64,000 nucleotides of DNA. Source: Gordius sp. MW1. Taxonomy: Eukaryota > Nematomorpha > Gordioida > Gordea > Gordiidae. Where the stretch lies: NCBI GenBank assembly GCA_964036665.1, contig OZ038529.1, positions 11,602,060 to 11,666,059 on the forward strand, given 5' to 3'. The translations under genes and the position numbers were made by a program. The notes under the pieces are model-generated. The model made no database searches, was not told where the DNA came from, and was given only the letters and a program-made list of their open reading frames with translations. Below, piece by piece: positions 23,101 to 38,100 of this stretch. Position 1 is the first letter of the stretch, and each line of letters starts with the position of its first letter.

Positions 23101-26100
23101 CTGTTCACGGCAACTCGTAATTAAGTTGACTTTACTATTGGACCTTAGAGTACAACAAAAGCTATTTATGTATCCCTCTACAAGTTTGCCAATAAGCCAA
23201 ATTTGAAAACCTGCTCGGAATTGGTGCGATTTTAATAATTAGAATATATCTTGGAAATGTATTTGCAAGTCTTGAATGATTTTTAAAATTGTTATCACGT
23301 TAACTTCTGCGAAGTTTTCCCCTTCTAACTCTTCTTATGTTAGGCCACCATTAACGTTTCCCAATCTTGATAATGTGTCTGGCGATTTGACTTACCTTTG
23401 CGGTATTTTAATGTTGCATTGATATTTCCCTGCGCTAATAACCATTTTTGCAGCCTCGGGCTTAACAATAGATCCCTAGATATACTTAAATAAAATTCCG
23501 CTAGCATCTTTATGGGAGGATAAAAAGAAGGTGGAATTCCTAATGGATACGGGTGAATTCATAACCTTAATAGGAGAAACAAAATTTAAAAAATTGTGGC
23601 CCCATAGAAACTGGGAAAAACCTAATATTAAAATAAAACTAGTGGATGGGTCGGAAATTAGGGTAATAAAAAAGGAAAAGCAGAAATTATTGTTAAGAAT
23701 AATAAGTTAACTTTATTAGGCCAATATTAGGATGGCAATGTCTTAAAGAGATAGGACCGTTAAACGAATGGTTCGGATTGTTTAAAAAAATCCACGGTAG
23801 CAGACCACAGGAAATGGGGGAAAAAGATTTCGGCTGAGCAGGTAGAAGCATGCCATGTATGGCTTGGGCTCTAAAGTCTACCTCTCGCGGAGTCGAAATA
23901 AACGGACTATCGGTAAAAGCGGAGCCGGGGGATCAACCGACATCTTCTACCGACACTCGTAATCTTATGAGTGGTGGCGATGCAGTCCGGTCCCTGTATA
24001 GTTGGCCAGGAAGTCTAAAGCGGATGGAAAGGTTCAAGCCTATCTTTACATACGAGCTTGGATGCCTAAGGGCATACGAGTATGATATTTTACTGAAGCC
24101 AGACGCTGTACTAAGGTTTTGGCCAGCGCGGAGAATACCATTCGTTTGGCGGGAGAAAGTAGAAGCCATCTTGCTACAATGGGTAGAACAAGGGATAATC
24201 GAGCCGGTGGAATATAGTTAATGGGCTACGCCACTGGTACCCGTCAAAAAGTGGCAGCTTGCGCTTATGCGCGGATTACAGGGTTTCTCTTAACCCGTGG
24301 GTAGTAGAAATAAAGTATCCCCTACCCAGAATCGAAGAAATCTTCGCAAACCTCAAAGGTGCTAAATATTTTAGTAAGTTGGACTTTGCTAACGCTTCCA
24401 GATCAAGTTAAATAACCGCTCATCAAAGTTAACCACAATAAACACGTCCTTAGGCTTGTTCGCGTTTAAAAGACTGCCTTTCGGTCTCAGCCTAAGTGCG
24501 CCCGTGTTTCAGAAGACCATGGCATCAATATTTCAAGGTCTTTCTGGTGTGTTTTACTACTTAGACGACGTTCTTGTAGTGGGAGCTACAATGAATGAGC
24601 ACGATAATAACTTGTTGGCAGTGTTGGAACGAATCCAGGAACGAGGATTATGGGTTAAGCGTAGCAAATGCGCTCTAGGAGTGACAGAACTAAAATATTT
24701 GGGACATCAATTGGGTAATGACGTCGTTCGTCCCTTACAAAGCAAAGTGGATGCGATCCTTAAAATGCGACCGCCTCAAAATAAGAGACACTATCCTTTC
24801 TTGGGTCAGTGAATTACTACAACAAGTTTATGCCTAACATCGCGGAGATAGCGGCACCTTTATACTTGTTGACGACGGACAAAGTAAAATTTGTATGGCG
24901 GACCAAGGAGCAGGAAGCTTTCCATGCATTAAAGAAGATTTTAACAAAAGGCTCTGTTCTGACATCCTTTGTTCTCGATCTACCATTAGCCGTAGCGGTG
25001 GATGCGTCACAGCTAGGTGTAGGCGGTGTGCTATCGCATGTAATCGGTCAGGGAACGCCCAATTCTATACTGTTCACAAATATTTTCCAAAGCAGAACTT
25101 GATTATTCAGTGATCGAAAAGGCGGCTTTGGCGGTGATAGTGAGTTTGACCCGTTGCCGTGAATATTTAATTGGTCGAAGCTTTGATATTTTTACCGACC
25201 ACAAACTTCTGGTATCACTTTTTGCAAATGACAATAGGGCTTGTTTTATTTTAATACTAGGTTTTTCCCAGATTCTATGGGGCCACAATTTTTAAATATT
25301 TGTTTCTCCTATAAAGGTTATAATTTCACTCGTATCCATAAGGAATTCCACCTTCTTTGTATCCACCCATAAAGAAGCTAACGGAATTTTATTTAAGTAC
25401 ATCTAGGGAACTATTGTTAAGCCGAGGCTGCAAAAATGGTTATTAGCGCTGGGAAATTTCAAAGCAACATTAAAATACCGCAAAGGTAAGTCAAATCACT
25501 TGCCAGACCTATTATCTGGGAAACGATAATGATGGGCTAACATACGAAGAGTTAGAAGGCAAAAACTTCGCAGAAGTAAACGTAATAACACAAAATTGAT
25601 CTTGCAAAATTAGTCCAAGAGGATCCAGACTTAATTTTGGTGTTAAATTACTTGATGGGAAAAAGTACGCTAGAAACGTTACCATCTACTTATCGAAGCT
25701 TGATAAATGAACTGGAGGTCAACAACAATGTGTTACTACGCAACGACAATATAGTAATTCCGTCAGTGTTGTAACCTCAAGTACTTGAATTACTTCATGC
25801 AGGTCATACGGGCATAGCCAAGATGAAAGGTCTAGCGAAAAGACACATCTGGTACCCCTAGATATCACGAGATATTACCGTGTTCGTGGGACACTGCGGA
25901 AAACTTGCCAGGACGCCAAGACACGACAGGAAGGCGAGATGGCCGTCAACAAAACAAGTTGGGGAAAGAATACACCTTGATTTCTTTGATTTTGAAGGAA
26001 AACGAAATATTATTCTCGTAGGTGCGCACTCTAGTTGGGTAGAATATAAACAAGTGAGCAAGTTATCTACGGAAGTAGTAGTCGAATTCTTAAAAAATCT

Positions 26101-29100
26101 TGCAGGTGCTTATGGTATACCGAAGACGATTGTATCCGACAACGGCACCGCTTTTGCCAGCGTCGAGTTTAAAGATTTTGTAGTAAATGGGGAATACAGC
26201 ATTTACTTACCCCTCCGTATCATCCGAGTACGAATGGACTCGCGGAAAGGCACGTTGCTGAGGTAAAACGATGATTGAAGAACGCTAAGGTCGAAAAGGA
26301 CGGGACATGACTTTATCGACTATACCATAACGTCGCACCAAGATTCTCTTCTCGACAACCGGTTAGCGAGATATTTCTGGGCCGTTTACCACACACGCCT
26401 GTAGATATGATGTTACAATCCGTACAATTGGACACCACATCACATAGCGATTCTAAATTTAAAATCGGTGATGCTGTATGGGCGCGAAATTATATTGGGA
26501 AGGAAAAATAGCTAGAAGTTAAGGTCCTATCTCAGAAGGGTACAAAAATGTACGAGATAGAAATACTAGCTTCTCCGGGTAGACACGTGCGGCGCTTGGA
26601 ACAATTATGTTCTAGATTGATATAATAATCTTTTTATATTTTATCTAGATGGAAAACAGAACTGAACGGGTGATCGTGGAAGTGCGCTTGAGAGCGATAG
26701 CCTATGAACGAAGGGGGAGTCCGAGACCTATCGTATTCGAGGTCCGAGAACGAAGGCCGATGGGACCCTAAGTGAGCGTTCGCCACTAAGACACCCGCAC
26801 AGATGAAAGGGCGGCGGGTAGGTTTAAACAGGCAACACGTCGGGATGCAGCTAGACCCATTTCGGGTAGGCATAGCAACGCGGTATCCAGACACCGTGGC
26901 CAACCCCGGAGTTTAGCTGGACGAGTTGCCCGGGTTCAGCACCAAAATGTGGCCCCGCGCGCAGCCCGAACAACAACGACGCAACGCCCCCAAAATCGCC
27001 CGATACGTCCCGAGGCGAGGACGGAAGAACGAAGAAAGACGTCACGCTGTTTGCAGGCAGGACATCAGGCAGCCATAAGGCAGACCAGAGCCTCCTGCCG
27101 AGAATGTAGCCTGTGGCACCCAAGGCCGATGTGTAGGCGAAGAATCCCGTCCAGGCCAACAAAGCAAGACAGGAGGTAGAGTCGGTAGTATCAAGAGCGC
27201 CGGTGGTATCGATAGCGACGGCGGAGTCGGTAGGCGTGGAAGTGGTTACCATGGATACCAGTCAGGTCGTGGTCAGACCTGAAGAAGAAATGACCCTATT
27301 AGAGAATACTCCAGGGCGGGAGAGCACGGACCTGGTGGTCCCTCAATTTGAAAGAATGAGGCGTAAGGATGTGTAATCATTCCATGCGTTGATTCTTATT
27401 ATATTTACCTTTTTATTATATAAAATGTACGATATCGCTTTTTGTAACTAGTAGTCATAGAATTATATTTTTCAATCAGCTGTATTTATGTAACTAATAA
27501 TAAAAAATCTCTAATTCTGATCTATAAAACCCTCTTACGAAATAAGCAGTTGCCTTATACAATTTACCCTCCTTCAACATACTGACTTGGCCTACGATAT
27601 ATACCGTTAGACGCCAGGCTATAATCTAAACATTCAGACTTAACAACCAGCTTCAAGCATCAACATAATGTTGCAGCTTGATTTGGGGTAGTTGCGGCTT
27701 GAGACTGCTTATAGCGTGGCCTCTAACGGTATATATCGTAGTCCAAGTTACTAAGGTAAAGGGAGGGTAAATTAGATACCGCTTATTTCGTAAGGTTGTT
27801 TTAAAGATCAGAATTAGAGATCTTTTATTAATAACTATCAAAATACAGCTGGGTGAAAAATATAATTATGTGACTACTCGTTACAAAAAGCGATATCGTA
27901 TATTTTATATGATAAAAAGGTAATTATAATAATAATCAACCCATGGAATGATTACGGATCCTTACACCTCATTCTTTCAAATTGAGGGACCACCAGGTCC
28001 GTGCTGTCCCGCCCTGGAATATTCCCTAATAATGGCATTTCTTCCTCAGGGCTGACCACGACCTGACTGGTGTCCATTGTAACCACTTTCACACGTACAG
28101 GCTCCGCCGTCGTTATCGTTACTATCGGCGCTATCGAAACTACCGACTCTACTGGCGCTACCGTCCTTTCCTGCCTTGCTGGCCTGGACGGAATTCCTCT
28201 TCTACACATCGGCATTCGGTGCCAGCTGCTGCATCCCCGGCAGAAGGCTCTAGTTTGCCTTGTTGCTGCTGGCTGTCCTGCATGCGGACAACGTGACGAC
28301 CTTCTTCTTTATTCCGTCCTCGCCTCTGGACGTATCTAGCGATTTTGTGGACGTTGCGTCGTTGTAGATCGGGCTGCGCTGGGGCCACAATTTGTTGTTG
28401 CACCAGGTCAACCTGTCCAGCTAAACCCCGGGGCTGGCCACGGTGTCTGTGTACCGCGTTGCTCTGCCTGCCCGAATTAGGTCTAGCTGCCTCCTGATGT
28501 GTTTCCCGTCTATGCCTACCCGCCGCCCTTTCCCCCGTGCGGGTGTCTTCGTGACGCACGCTAACGTAGGGTTCCATGCGCCGTCGCTCTCGGACCTCAA
28601 ACACGATTGGTCTCGGCCGCCCCCTACGTTCGTGGTCTAGTGCTCTCAAACGCACTTCTACGATCACCCATTCAGTTCGATATTCCATCTAGATAAAATA
28701 TAAAAAGATTAAAATATCAATCATCTAGGACGTAATTGCTCCACGTGCCGCACGTGTCTACCCGGAGAAGCTAGCACTTCTATCTCGTACATTTAAGTAC
28801 CTTTCTGAGATAGGATCTTAGCCTCTAACCATTTTCTTTTCTAATATATTTACGCGCCCACACAGCATCACCGATTTTAAATTTAGAATCGCCCTGTGAT
28901 CTGGTGTCCGATTGCGCTGATTGTAACATCGTATCAACAGGCGTGTGTGGCAAACGGCCCAGAAATATCTCGCTAACCGGTTGTCGAGAAGAGAATCTTG
29001 GTGCGACGTTATGGTATAGTCGATAAAGTCATGTCCCGTCCTTTTCGACCTTAGCGTTCTTCAATCATCGTTTTACCTCAGCAACGTGCCTTTCCGCGAG

Positions 29101-32100
29101 TCCATTCGTACTCGGATGATACGGAGGGGTAAGTAAATGCTGTATTCCCCATTTACTACAAAATTCTTTGAACTCGACGCTGGCAAAAGCGGTGCCGTTG
29201 TCGGATGCAATCGTCTTCGGTATACCATAAGCACCTGCAAGATTTTTTAAAAATTCGACTACTACTACCGTAGATAACTTGCTCACTTGTTTGTATTCTA
29301 CCCAACTAGAGTGCGCACCTACGAGAATAATATATCGTTTTCCTTCAAAAAAAAGAAATCAAGGTGTATTCTTTACCCAACTTGTTTTGTTGGCGGCCAT
29401 CTCGCCTTCCTGTCGTGTCTTGGCGTCCTGGCACGTTTTCCGTATTGCCTGCATTGTCCCACGAACACGGTAATATCTCGTGATATCTTGGGCCACCAGA
29501 CGTGTCTTTTCGCTAAACCTTTCATCTTGGCTATGCTCGTATGACCTGCATGAAGTAATTCGAGAACTTGAGGTCGCAACAATGACGGAATTACTATATT
29601 TTCGTTGCGTAGACACATTGTTGTTGACCTCCAGTTCATTTATCAAGCTTCGATAAGTAGTGGTAACGTTTCTAGCGTACTTTTTCCCATCAAGTGATTT
29701 AACACCAAAATTGAGTCTGGATCCTCTTGGACTAATTTTGCAAGATCGACAAAAATCTAATCCCATGTGATACTTAGCATAACAAAAACAGTGTTATGGA
29801 GAGATATTTAGGAATACTTAAAAAATGGTTAAAGGTAGCTAAAGAGACGAAAGGAAGTACATGGCTGTTAATTTAAACAGAAAGTTGAGATACCTGCCTG
29901 ACTTACTTCGATATCTCGAACCAGAATTACCTAGGCCAAGTAGTCCAAAATTAAATCTCAATCAGATGGTTTGGTATAGGAACTACTTGTAGATGGGTAC
30001 TAGGCGAGATAGTAATTTAAAATTAAAAATAAAGTAACAGATAAGGTTGAATTTAGGCATGTAGAACAAGTTAAATTGTATAATGCTAAATAGTTGACAG
30101 ACATTAACGAACTAAAAGCTCTAGTTTCATTTTGCCGAGTTTTAATATATATCTGTAAAAATGTATATTAACTTCAAAGTGATCATTAGAATCAAGTGAC
30201 AAACAACGAATATCTCAGTAACGATTAATGTGTTTATAAGCTACGATGTACGCCATCTTAGGGACATATTTTGTTACCTAAGGGCTTGCCTTAATATAGG
30301 ATTTTGCTGCGCAGCAAAATTCGTTTTACGGGTAGCCGTGTCTTAACTTCGAATTCACAGCAGATTTACATTTCAGACGCATAACATAACAGCGATCAAT
30401 CTCAAAAGTTTGATATAAACAAAAAAAACGTTTTTAACTATCAAAAATCAAATATTAATAATAATTACAACCGAGTTTGACACATGAAATTGAATCGGAT
30501 GTTTGATAAAAATAAATTTGCGCCATTTGAATAGGAATCCGATATTAAGACAAGCCCTAACTGTTAAATCTTAAGCTTTTATATTTTGCATTAGATGAAT
30601 ATCCCAACCGCATGGTGCGATCTACAATTAGAGGTGATTGAACGACACCTGTCCATGCTTGAAGGCCTATGTAGATTACGTTCGCAATTAAACCAACAGA
30701 GCGGGCAAGGGTCGTCAACCTAACGCACCCCATGGTAATACCACCGCGTGATATGGTTAGCTTGAGACCAATAGAAAACGGCCAACCGGCTTCAAGGTGT
30801 AGGCCTGCAGGTAACGGGACACCCGAGTCTGTACAGCCTAGGCCATTTACACAAAATAATGTCGCTCACCAAAACGGTTAGGTGCCCGAACCGGTTGTGG
30901 TTCGTAGAAAGAAGTGCTGGGGACGCAGGAGAAGGCACCCACCTCCGATGTGTCCCAAACCCCGGGCACTTAATAGGCCTGTCCCCGTCCGTGAGATAGG
31001 AGAAAGTACACGCCCTTTAACGAGAAGTCGAAGAGGCTGACCCATCGGCGTTCAGGACTTCCAAAGCCCCCTCGATTGGGACTGCCGGTTCTCCTACCTC
31101 ACGAGCACTTGGATTTTAGGACACATCGGAGGTGCGTGCCTCCTCCTGCATCCCCAGCACTTCTTTCTACTAACCTTAACCGTTCCGGCCACCTGGCCGT
31201 CGCAGCGAGCGACTTTAATCTGAGTGACTGGCCTAGATTGTATAAATCCGGGTGCTCCAGTACCTGCAGGCCTAGACCTCGCAGCCGGTTGGCTTTTCCC
31301 GACTGGTCTCAACCTAGCCATCTCACGCGGTGGTGCAACAACGGGGTGTGTTAGACTGACCACCCTTGCTCGTGGACGGGTGCCGTCGGAATCACCTCCA
31401 GTCGTACATCGCACCATGTAGTAGGGATAATCATCTAATGCAGAATATAAAAACATAAGATTTAACATTTCATATTTAAAAATGTCTTTCAACTAATAAG
31501 CATTATGCAATTTAACTTGTTCTTCATGCCTAGTCTCAATCTTATCCGTTACTGCATTTTTAATTTTATAAATCTTTGAGCCTGTCTGCCCTACTATCTC
31601 GCCTAGTACCCATTTAGGTTCCTTTTTGTAGTTCCTATACCAAACCTTGTGTTTCCGATTTAATTTAGGACTACTTGACCTAGGTAGTTCTTGTTCGAGA
31701 TAATGAAGTAAGTCAGGCGGCTACCTCAACTTTATGTTTAAAATTTCGTAGCTTACTATCGTGGAGCCATATTATGCTATAATCTTAACAGCCATGTACT
31801 TCCCTTCGTCCCAGCTACTTTTAACCATTTTTCAACTATTCCTACATACCTCTCCCTCCACCTGCTTGTTTGAGCTAGGGTAATAAGGAGGATAGTAAAT
31901 GGTTAATTTTAATTCTAACCCAAAATTTTTAAAAAAAACTACGCTTACACCCTCCCATGGTCTGTATCAATGTCACTTTTTCGTTTTCGTATTGGGGTTG
32001 AATAAAGAATTTAGTATTTTAATCGAATTTATATATTCCTTTATTAATTCAAACATCACGGATATAAATATGAACTATGGCGAAATGTAGGAAACAGGGA

Positions 32101-35100
32101 AAAATGGGGGTTTGGGGATTTTATAATGTCTTTATTGCGTAACCATCCTTTTGGAAAAAGTGAGTAAATAAGTGTGCGAGAGTGAGAGTGAGAGTGTGTG
32201 TTTTTACATTCTTCCCCTTGGCCTTTTATACCTTTCATTTATTGGCCCCGTTAACCTGGCTTGGCCTCCCTTATCGTTCTAGATCTGTCATCTTCAAGGT
32301 TTTCTGGCTTCTATGACCCCTTTTCGTTCCAAACCCTCCGGAACCCAAGTTTCTTCGATATTCCCAAGGACTAATTCCTTATAAGAAGAGCCTCTCTCTG
32401 TTCCAATTAATACTTCCAAGGCCCAATTCCCTATACGTCCCGTGCCCTCATACTTTTAGCGGTTTCTTCTAATAGTTCTGGGAGGTTTAGGAGGTAATAA
32501 AATCTCTGGCTTGGGATTGTATCCAATACGACACTTGGGTAATCCGTAAGCATAAATAACTCCTTTAAAATATTCATAGTTATTTTACCTGACATGGCAA
32601 AAACATTTTTGATTTAAAATCCGTCCAACCGGAATATGCATTTACGATTAACATAAAACGTTTCTTTTCAAAGTCAAAAAAGTCAACATGTATTCTCTTC
32701 ACGGAGATTTAAGAAGTGGCCATCTAGCCTTTTTATCCCTTCGCGGCATTTGTGCGTCCAGCTTAAAAAGCCCGCACTACCTGGCAAATTTTTCGATATC
32801 TTTGTTAATTTTTGGCCACCAGGCATATTGCCTAGCTAGTCCCTTCATTTTAACCATCCCTGCATGACCTTGATGTAAAACATTTAACACAACCTGCCGA
32901 AGTTTACTAGGAACCACTAACCTTTCATGTCTTTTTATCACGTCATCTTCCAAATACAATTCGTTTAAGACATGTAAAGGGTAATGGTATGAGTACCATC
33001 GTCCAAGCCAAGTAAAACATTTTAACTACACCAGGGTCTGCATCTTTCGGCTATTATGTCATTTAAATCCAAAATTGTAATTATGTTTATGACCTGTCCT
33101 CCGACAATTTCGCAAGATGAAGAATCATTTAAGCTTCGATGTCATCCGCGCCCAAAAGCGATAGTACATCAGCTAAATTATTGTCTTCACCTCTGCAATA
33201 TTTAAGAGTTAAGGTAAATTTCCTAACATACCTAGCCAACGTTGTAACCTACCAGACATTAGTAGTTGGTCGTTAGCCTTTTTGAATAAAGCAACTAGAT
33301 GTTTGTGATCCGTGACTACAGTAAACCATTTACCATTTTAATATTCGCGACATCGCTGTAATCCGTACATCATTGCTAGAGCCTCTCGTTCAATAACAAT
33401 ATAAAAACTCTATTTTTAATTGCTATGCAATTTATGGGCTCGTTTTTTGGTGTCCGTGTGTCCGTCCGTCCGTTGTCCGTCCGTTACCCTATCTATTTGC
33501 ATTGGGTATATTAGGTTATCGCTTTTTTAAATTAATGCATGAGAAAGAGGTGCCCCACCCCTCATCTCTATCTCCCTCGCTGTGTTATTTTTTAAATTAA
33601 TGCATAAGAGGTGCCCCACCCCTCATCTCTATCTCCCTCGGTGTGTTATATATAAGATTTGTTAAATTATCTATTATATATTAAACATAAATAAAAGTTG
33701 TTTACTTTTAATTGCTATGCAATTTAACTAGTTATATAATAAACATAAATAAAAGTTGTTTACTTTTAATTGCTATGCAATTTAACTAGTTTTTGTTATA
33801 TAATAAACATAGATAAAAGTTGTTTACTTTTAATGCTATGCAATTTAACTAGTTATATAATAAACATAAATAAAAGTTGTTTACTTTTTAATTGCTATGC
33901 AATTTAACTAGTTTTGGGGTTAGAATCCCGGAGTTTTTTTGACTCTTATGATTTTTCTTGTTACTATCATTGATAATAAGAATTTTTGGCCGTCCGCTGG
34001 CTGCTGACCAATGAAAAAAATGACCATTGGCCAAAATGTGAATCGAAATTATTTTTTTCGTTTTTTTTGACTATTATGATTGTTCCTGTTTCTACCATTG
34101 CTATTATGACTTTTTGGCCGTCCGCTGGCTGCTGACCAATGTTATATAATAAACATAAATAAAAGTTGTTTACTTTTAATTGCTATGCAATTTAACTAGT
34201 TTTTGGGTTAGAATCCCGGAGTTTTTTTGACTCTTATGATTGTTCTTGTTACTATCATTGATAATAAGACTTTTTGGCCGTCCGTTGGCTGCTGACCAAT
34301 GAAAAAAATGACCATTGGCCAAAATGTGAGTCCGAGTTTATTTTTTTCGTTTTTTTTGACTATTATGATTGTTCCTGTTACTACCATTGCTATTACGACT
34401 TTTTGGCCGTCCGCTGGCTCCTGACCGATGGAAAAAATGACCATTGGCCAAAATGTGAATCAAAATTATTTTTTTCGTTTTTTTTTGACTATTATGATTG
34501 TTCCTGTTCCTACCATTGCTATTATGACTTTTTGGCCGTCCGCTGGCTGCTGACCAATGGAATAAAATGCCCATTAGCCAAAATGTGATTCGAAAACTTT
34601 TTTTTCGTTTTTTTTTGACAATTATGAATTTATATCCACTTTTACCGTGTCCTGGCTGCTGACCAATGGAAAAAAATGACCATTGGCCAAAACGTGATTC
34701 GAAAATTTTTTCGTTTTTTTTACTCTTATGAATTTATATCCACTTTTACCGTGTGCTGGCTGCTGCTGACCAATGGAAAAAAATAACTATTGGCCAAAGT
34801 GAGCATCAAAATTTTTTTTCCGTTTTTTTGGCTATCATTGACTTATAGAGTATCTGTTGGTACTGACCAATAGAGAAAAAGTGACCATTGGCCAAATTTT
34901 TGATTTTTTTAATTTTGTTCAAATTCAACAAAAAATTTCTCCCACCAATTCTGCAAATTCTTAACATTGTGTTGTTTTATAATATAATGTTTGTTAGACC
35001 CATAATCACTAAAGGCCATAAAAACTAATGTAATACGCAACTAGATGCAAACACTAAATCTAACCCTAACCCTTGCCTATATTACATTTTGCCTTTATTA

Positions 35101-38100
35101 CATTTTGCCTATAATGGAAAATTTGTATAAATAATTAATTAATCATTAGGCATTTAATACCCCCCTATAGGCATTCTCGCCCCTTCCCACCTTTCTCGCC
35201 CATAAATTGCATAGCAAATATGATACATTTATACGAAGTACAGATGAGTCGTCCCCCCTTCCCTTCCCCTCTTCCCTTCCCCTCTTCCCTTCCCCTCTTC
35301 CCTTCCCTTCTCCCCCTTCCCACGAGGGCCGAAGGCCCGAGTTTAAGTATTTTAATTTACGTTTAAAATACAAAATAGGCTGTTCAATATTATCCTCGAC
35401 TTGACATAATGCGCCGCCGATGCTTACGTTCGGCGCATCAACTCATAAAAATTGTTGTTTGTCGGGGTTGTAACACCTTAACACGGGTTTAGTTAGCAAA
35501 ACATTTTTTAAATAATTAAAATTATCTCCAAGAGTTTCGTCTCATTTAAATAAAAGAGACTTTTTGGTCGATTCATATAACGGCCCGGCAAATTATAATT
35601 AATAAAGCGACTATAAATTTATTACGCCTAAAAATGACAATTATTAATGAATATATTAATATCTTTAATTGCCATAACTTTGTCATACTTAGGCTGAATT
35701 ACCATCAATGTAAATATGACCTAAATATAGGACATCCTCAGTTCCACAAAGGCATTTTTTAGCTGAAACTTTTAATCCTTTTGCTTTAATTAAATCAAGA
35801 ACTTTTATTAGGCGCATACTGTGTTCTTATTTAGTTATGCCAGTGAATAAAATGTCGTCTAAATAAATTATTAGGCCGTCTATATTACTAAAAATATAAG
35901 CCATTGTTTGTTGAAAAATAGCGGCTGAAACGCTTAAGGATCCGGCATCAGTATTAATTGCTAAAACCCGTGACGACCTTTTGTCTACCTTAAATTATAG
36001 GTACGCTAGCCAAATCTATTTTTGAAAAAATTTAGATTCCTGTAATTTAACGAAAATTATTTCTAACCTCGGCGAGCGGGTATTTTACTTGAATAATATA
36101 TTTATTAACCGTAACTCTATAATCAGCCCAGACTCTTACCGTTCCGTCAGGTTTCCTGACCGGTACTTAAGGTGTAGTCCATTTCGAATAATCTATGGGT
36201 TCAATCACCTCGTCTTTAAGCCAATTTTTAACAAAGCTATTTCACATCGCGCGTTTGAGTGCTCCAGATGTGAATTATACAATAGTAAAGGGATAGCCAC
36301 ATGGGCGTAACCAGGAATCGAATTAAAGGGGGGCATTAATAATTTAGGGAGGGACAAAATATATTTTTTTATAAATTCTAGCCATATTTGATAAAATTTT
36401 TAAGAGTATTTGGATTTAAATGGGGGCAGCCACCCTCCCTGCCACCCCCTGGCGACGCTTATGGGTAGCCGCAATATCGTAGTAGGGGGGAGGGAATATT
36501 TATAACGTGGGGGAAATAGGGGGGGGGGGATACCACAATCGCTTCTTTTATTGTCTTTAAGTTATAAAATGCATTTCTACATTTAAAAATGTGATGTTAG
36601 CAATATTTGTATGAATGATTCAACATCTTAAACTTATTTAAATTAGACTTTATTTATCCAAAACATATATTGGGAATTATTAAAACTTATAAGATGTTTG
36701 ACAAAATTACTTTTCCATTTGGGCATTTTTTGAATCCAAGTCACCGGACATTAAATGAATTTATAATATTATTGTCATGTTCTTTTAAAAAACGTTTTAT
36801 ATATAATTTAATTTTGGACCCTAGTAAAGAATACTTTTAAGAGATTTATTAACAAATACTCCTGCTAATAAATCTCTTAACTGTTTTATGATATGTGTAT
36901 TTTTATAATATCATAAGATAATCTTGCTTGCGTAGTTTGAAAATTTATTACCTAATCAGTATATCTTCAAATATAATTGCTATACAGGTCAGATGAAATC
37001 GAAAGAAATAGCTCAAACCATATTTCCCTTAATCATGAAAAACATGCAAAAGTATTTACGCGTCACGAAACAACAGGCCTATTACAGCATGAATACGATC
37101 ATGGAGCACCTCACCAATTGTATTAAATACGAAATGGGACCAAACGCTTTCACTCAATTATATTTAAACGAAGGTTTCTTTTCCTTTTATTAATTGTTTT
37201 ATTAGTGTTAAAGCTCTCACCAAACTTTAAAATTACACATACTGCTAACATTTTAAATTAAATATAGATCTTAAAAAGAATTTACGTGAAATGAGAAAAT
37301 TAATTGAATTGTTTGGTGTGCATATGTAATCACTAGTGATGGTGATTTGCTCCACTGTGGCTCTGCCCCCTCACAAGCACTGTGTATCCTAATCTACTCA
37401 TGAATAGGATACAGTATCAGATGAAAATGCTCGAGAGACGAAGGGGTAGTAGCAAAAAGTAACTCATGTATAGAGCTGTGTGCCTGAGCAGCATTATAAG
37501 CTAAACAGATCTAATATGAGCAAATGCTATGAGCAAGCAGTTTCTCTAAACTGCTCATAGCTTCTCATCTATCATAATGTGATAATTAAAGCCTGATTTG
37601 TTTTAGTAGATTCTGTTGTTCAACAATAAATATGGCTATTTGAATAAGCGTAAGTAGGATTTCCTCAAGGGGGGAGGGATAAAATTTTAAGATAAAATTT
37701 TTTTGTAACTATTTTTTTGGGGATCTAAATGTTTTGTATTCTAAAAGTTTAAAGTGATATTCGCTTAATAATAATAAAATACAAAAAGTAAAATTCCAAC
37801 AAATTTTTTTTATAAATATACAATGTAACAATTATATAAATTGAAAATCATGGGAGGGGTTCTAACCGGAAAACCACCCCCTCCCTACGCCATTGGCTAT
37901 TTGTTATGAATTTATATTTTTTATGGCGAATTTTTTTTTGCCATTTTTTTATAAAATATGTTTAATGATATTAAAATTTATTTTTTATACATGCCAAGAA
38001 TTTATTTAATTATAAATTTTTGAATTTTCTGTTTCACCCAGATGGTAATAATTTTTTTGATATTTTAATATGGTTTAACTTTATATTTTATCGTTTTTAA

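Noticed and set aside
35058..35075. Two TAACCC units, telomere-like
   Set aside because: Only two units, inside a dispersed repeat present in four places; not a telomere.
36089..36310. 73-codon plus-strand ORF repeated in all three units
   Set aside because: It is antisense to the gypsy copy 2 reverse transcriptase.
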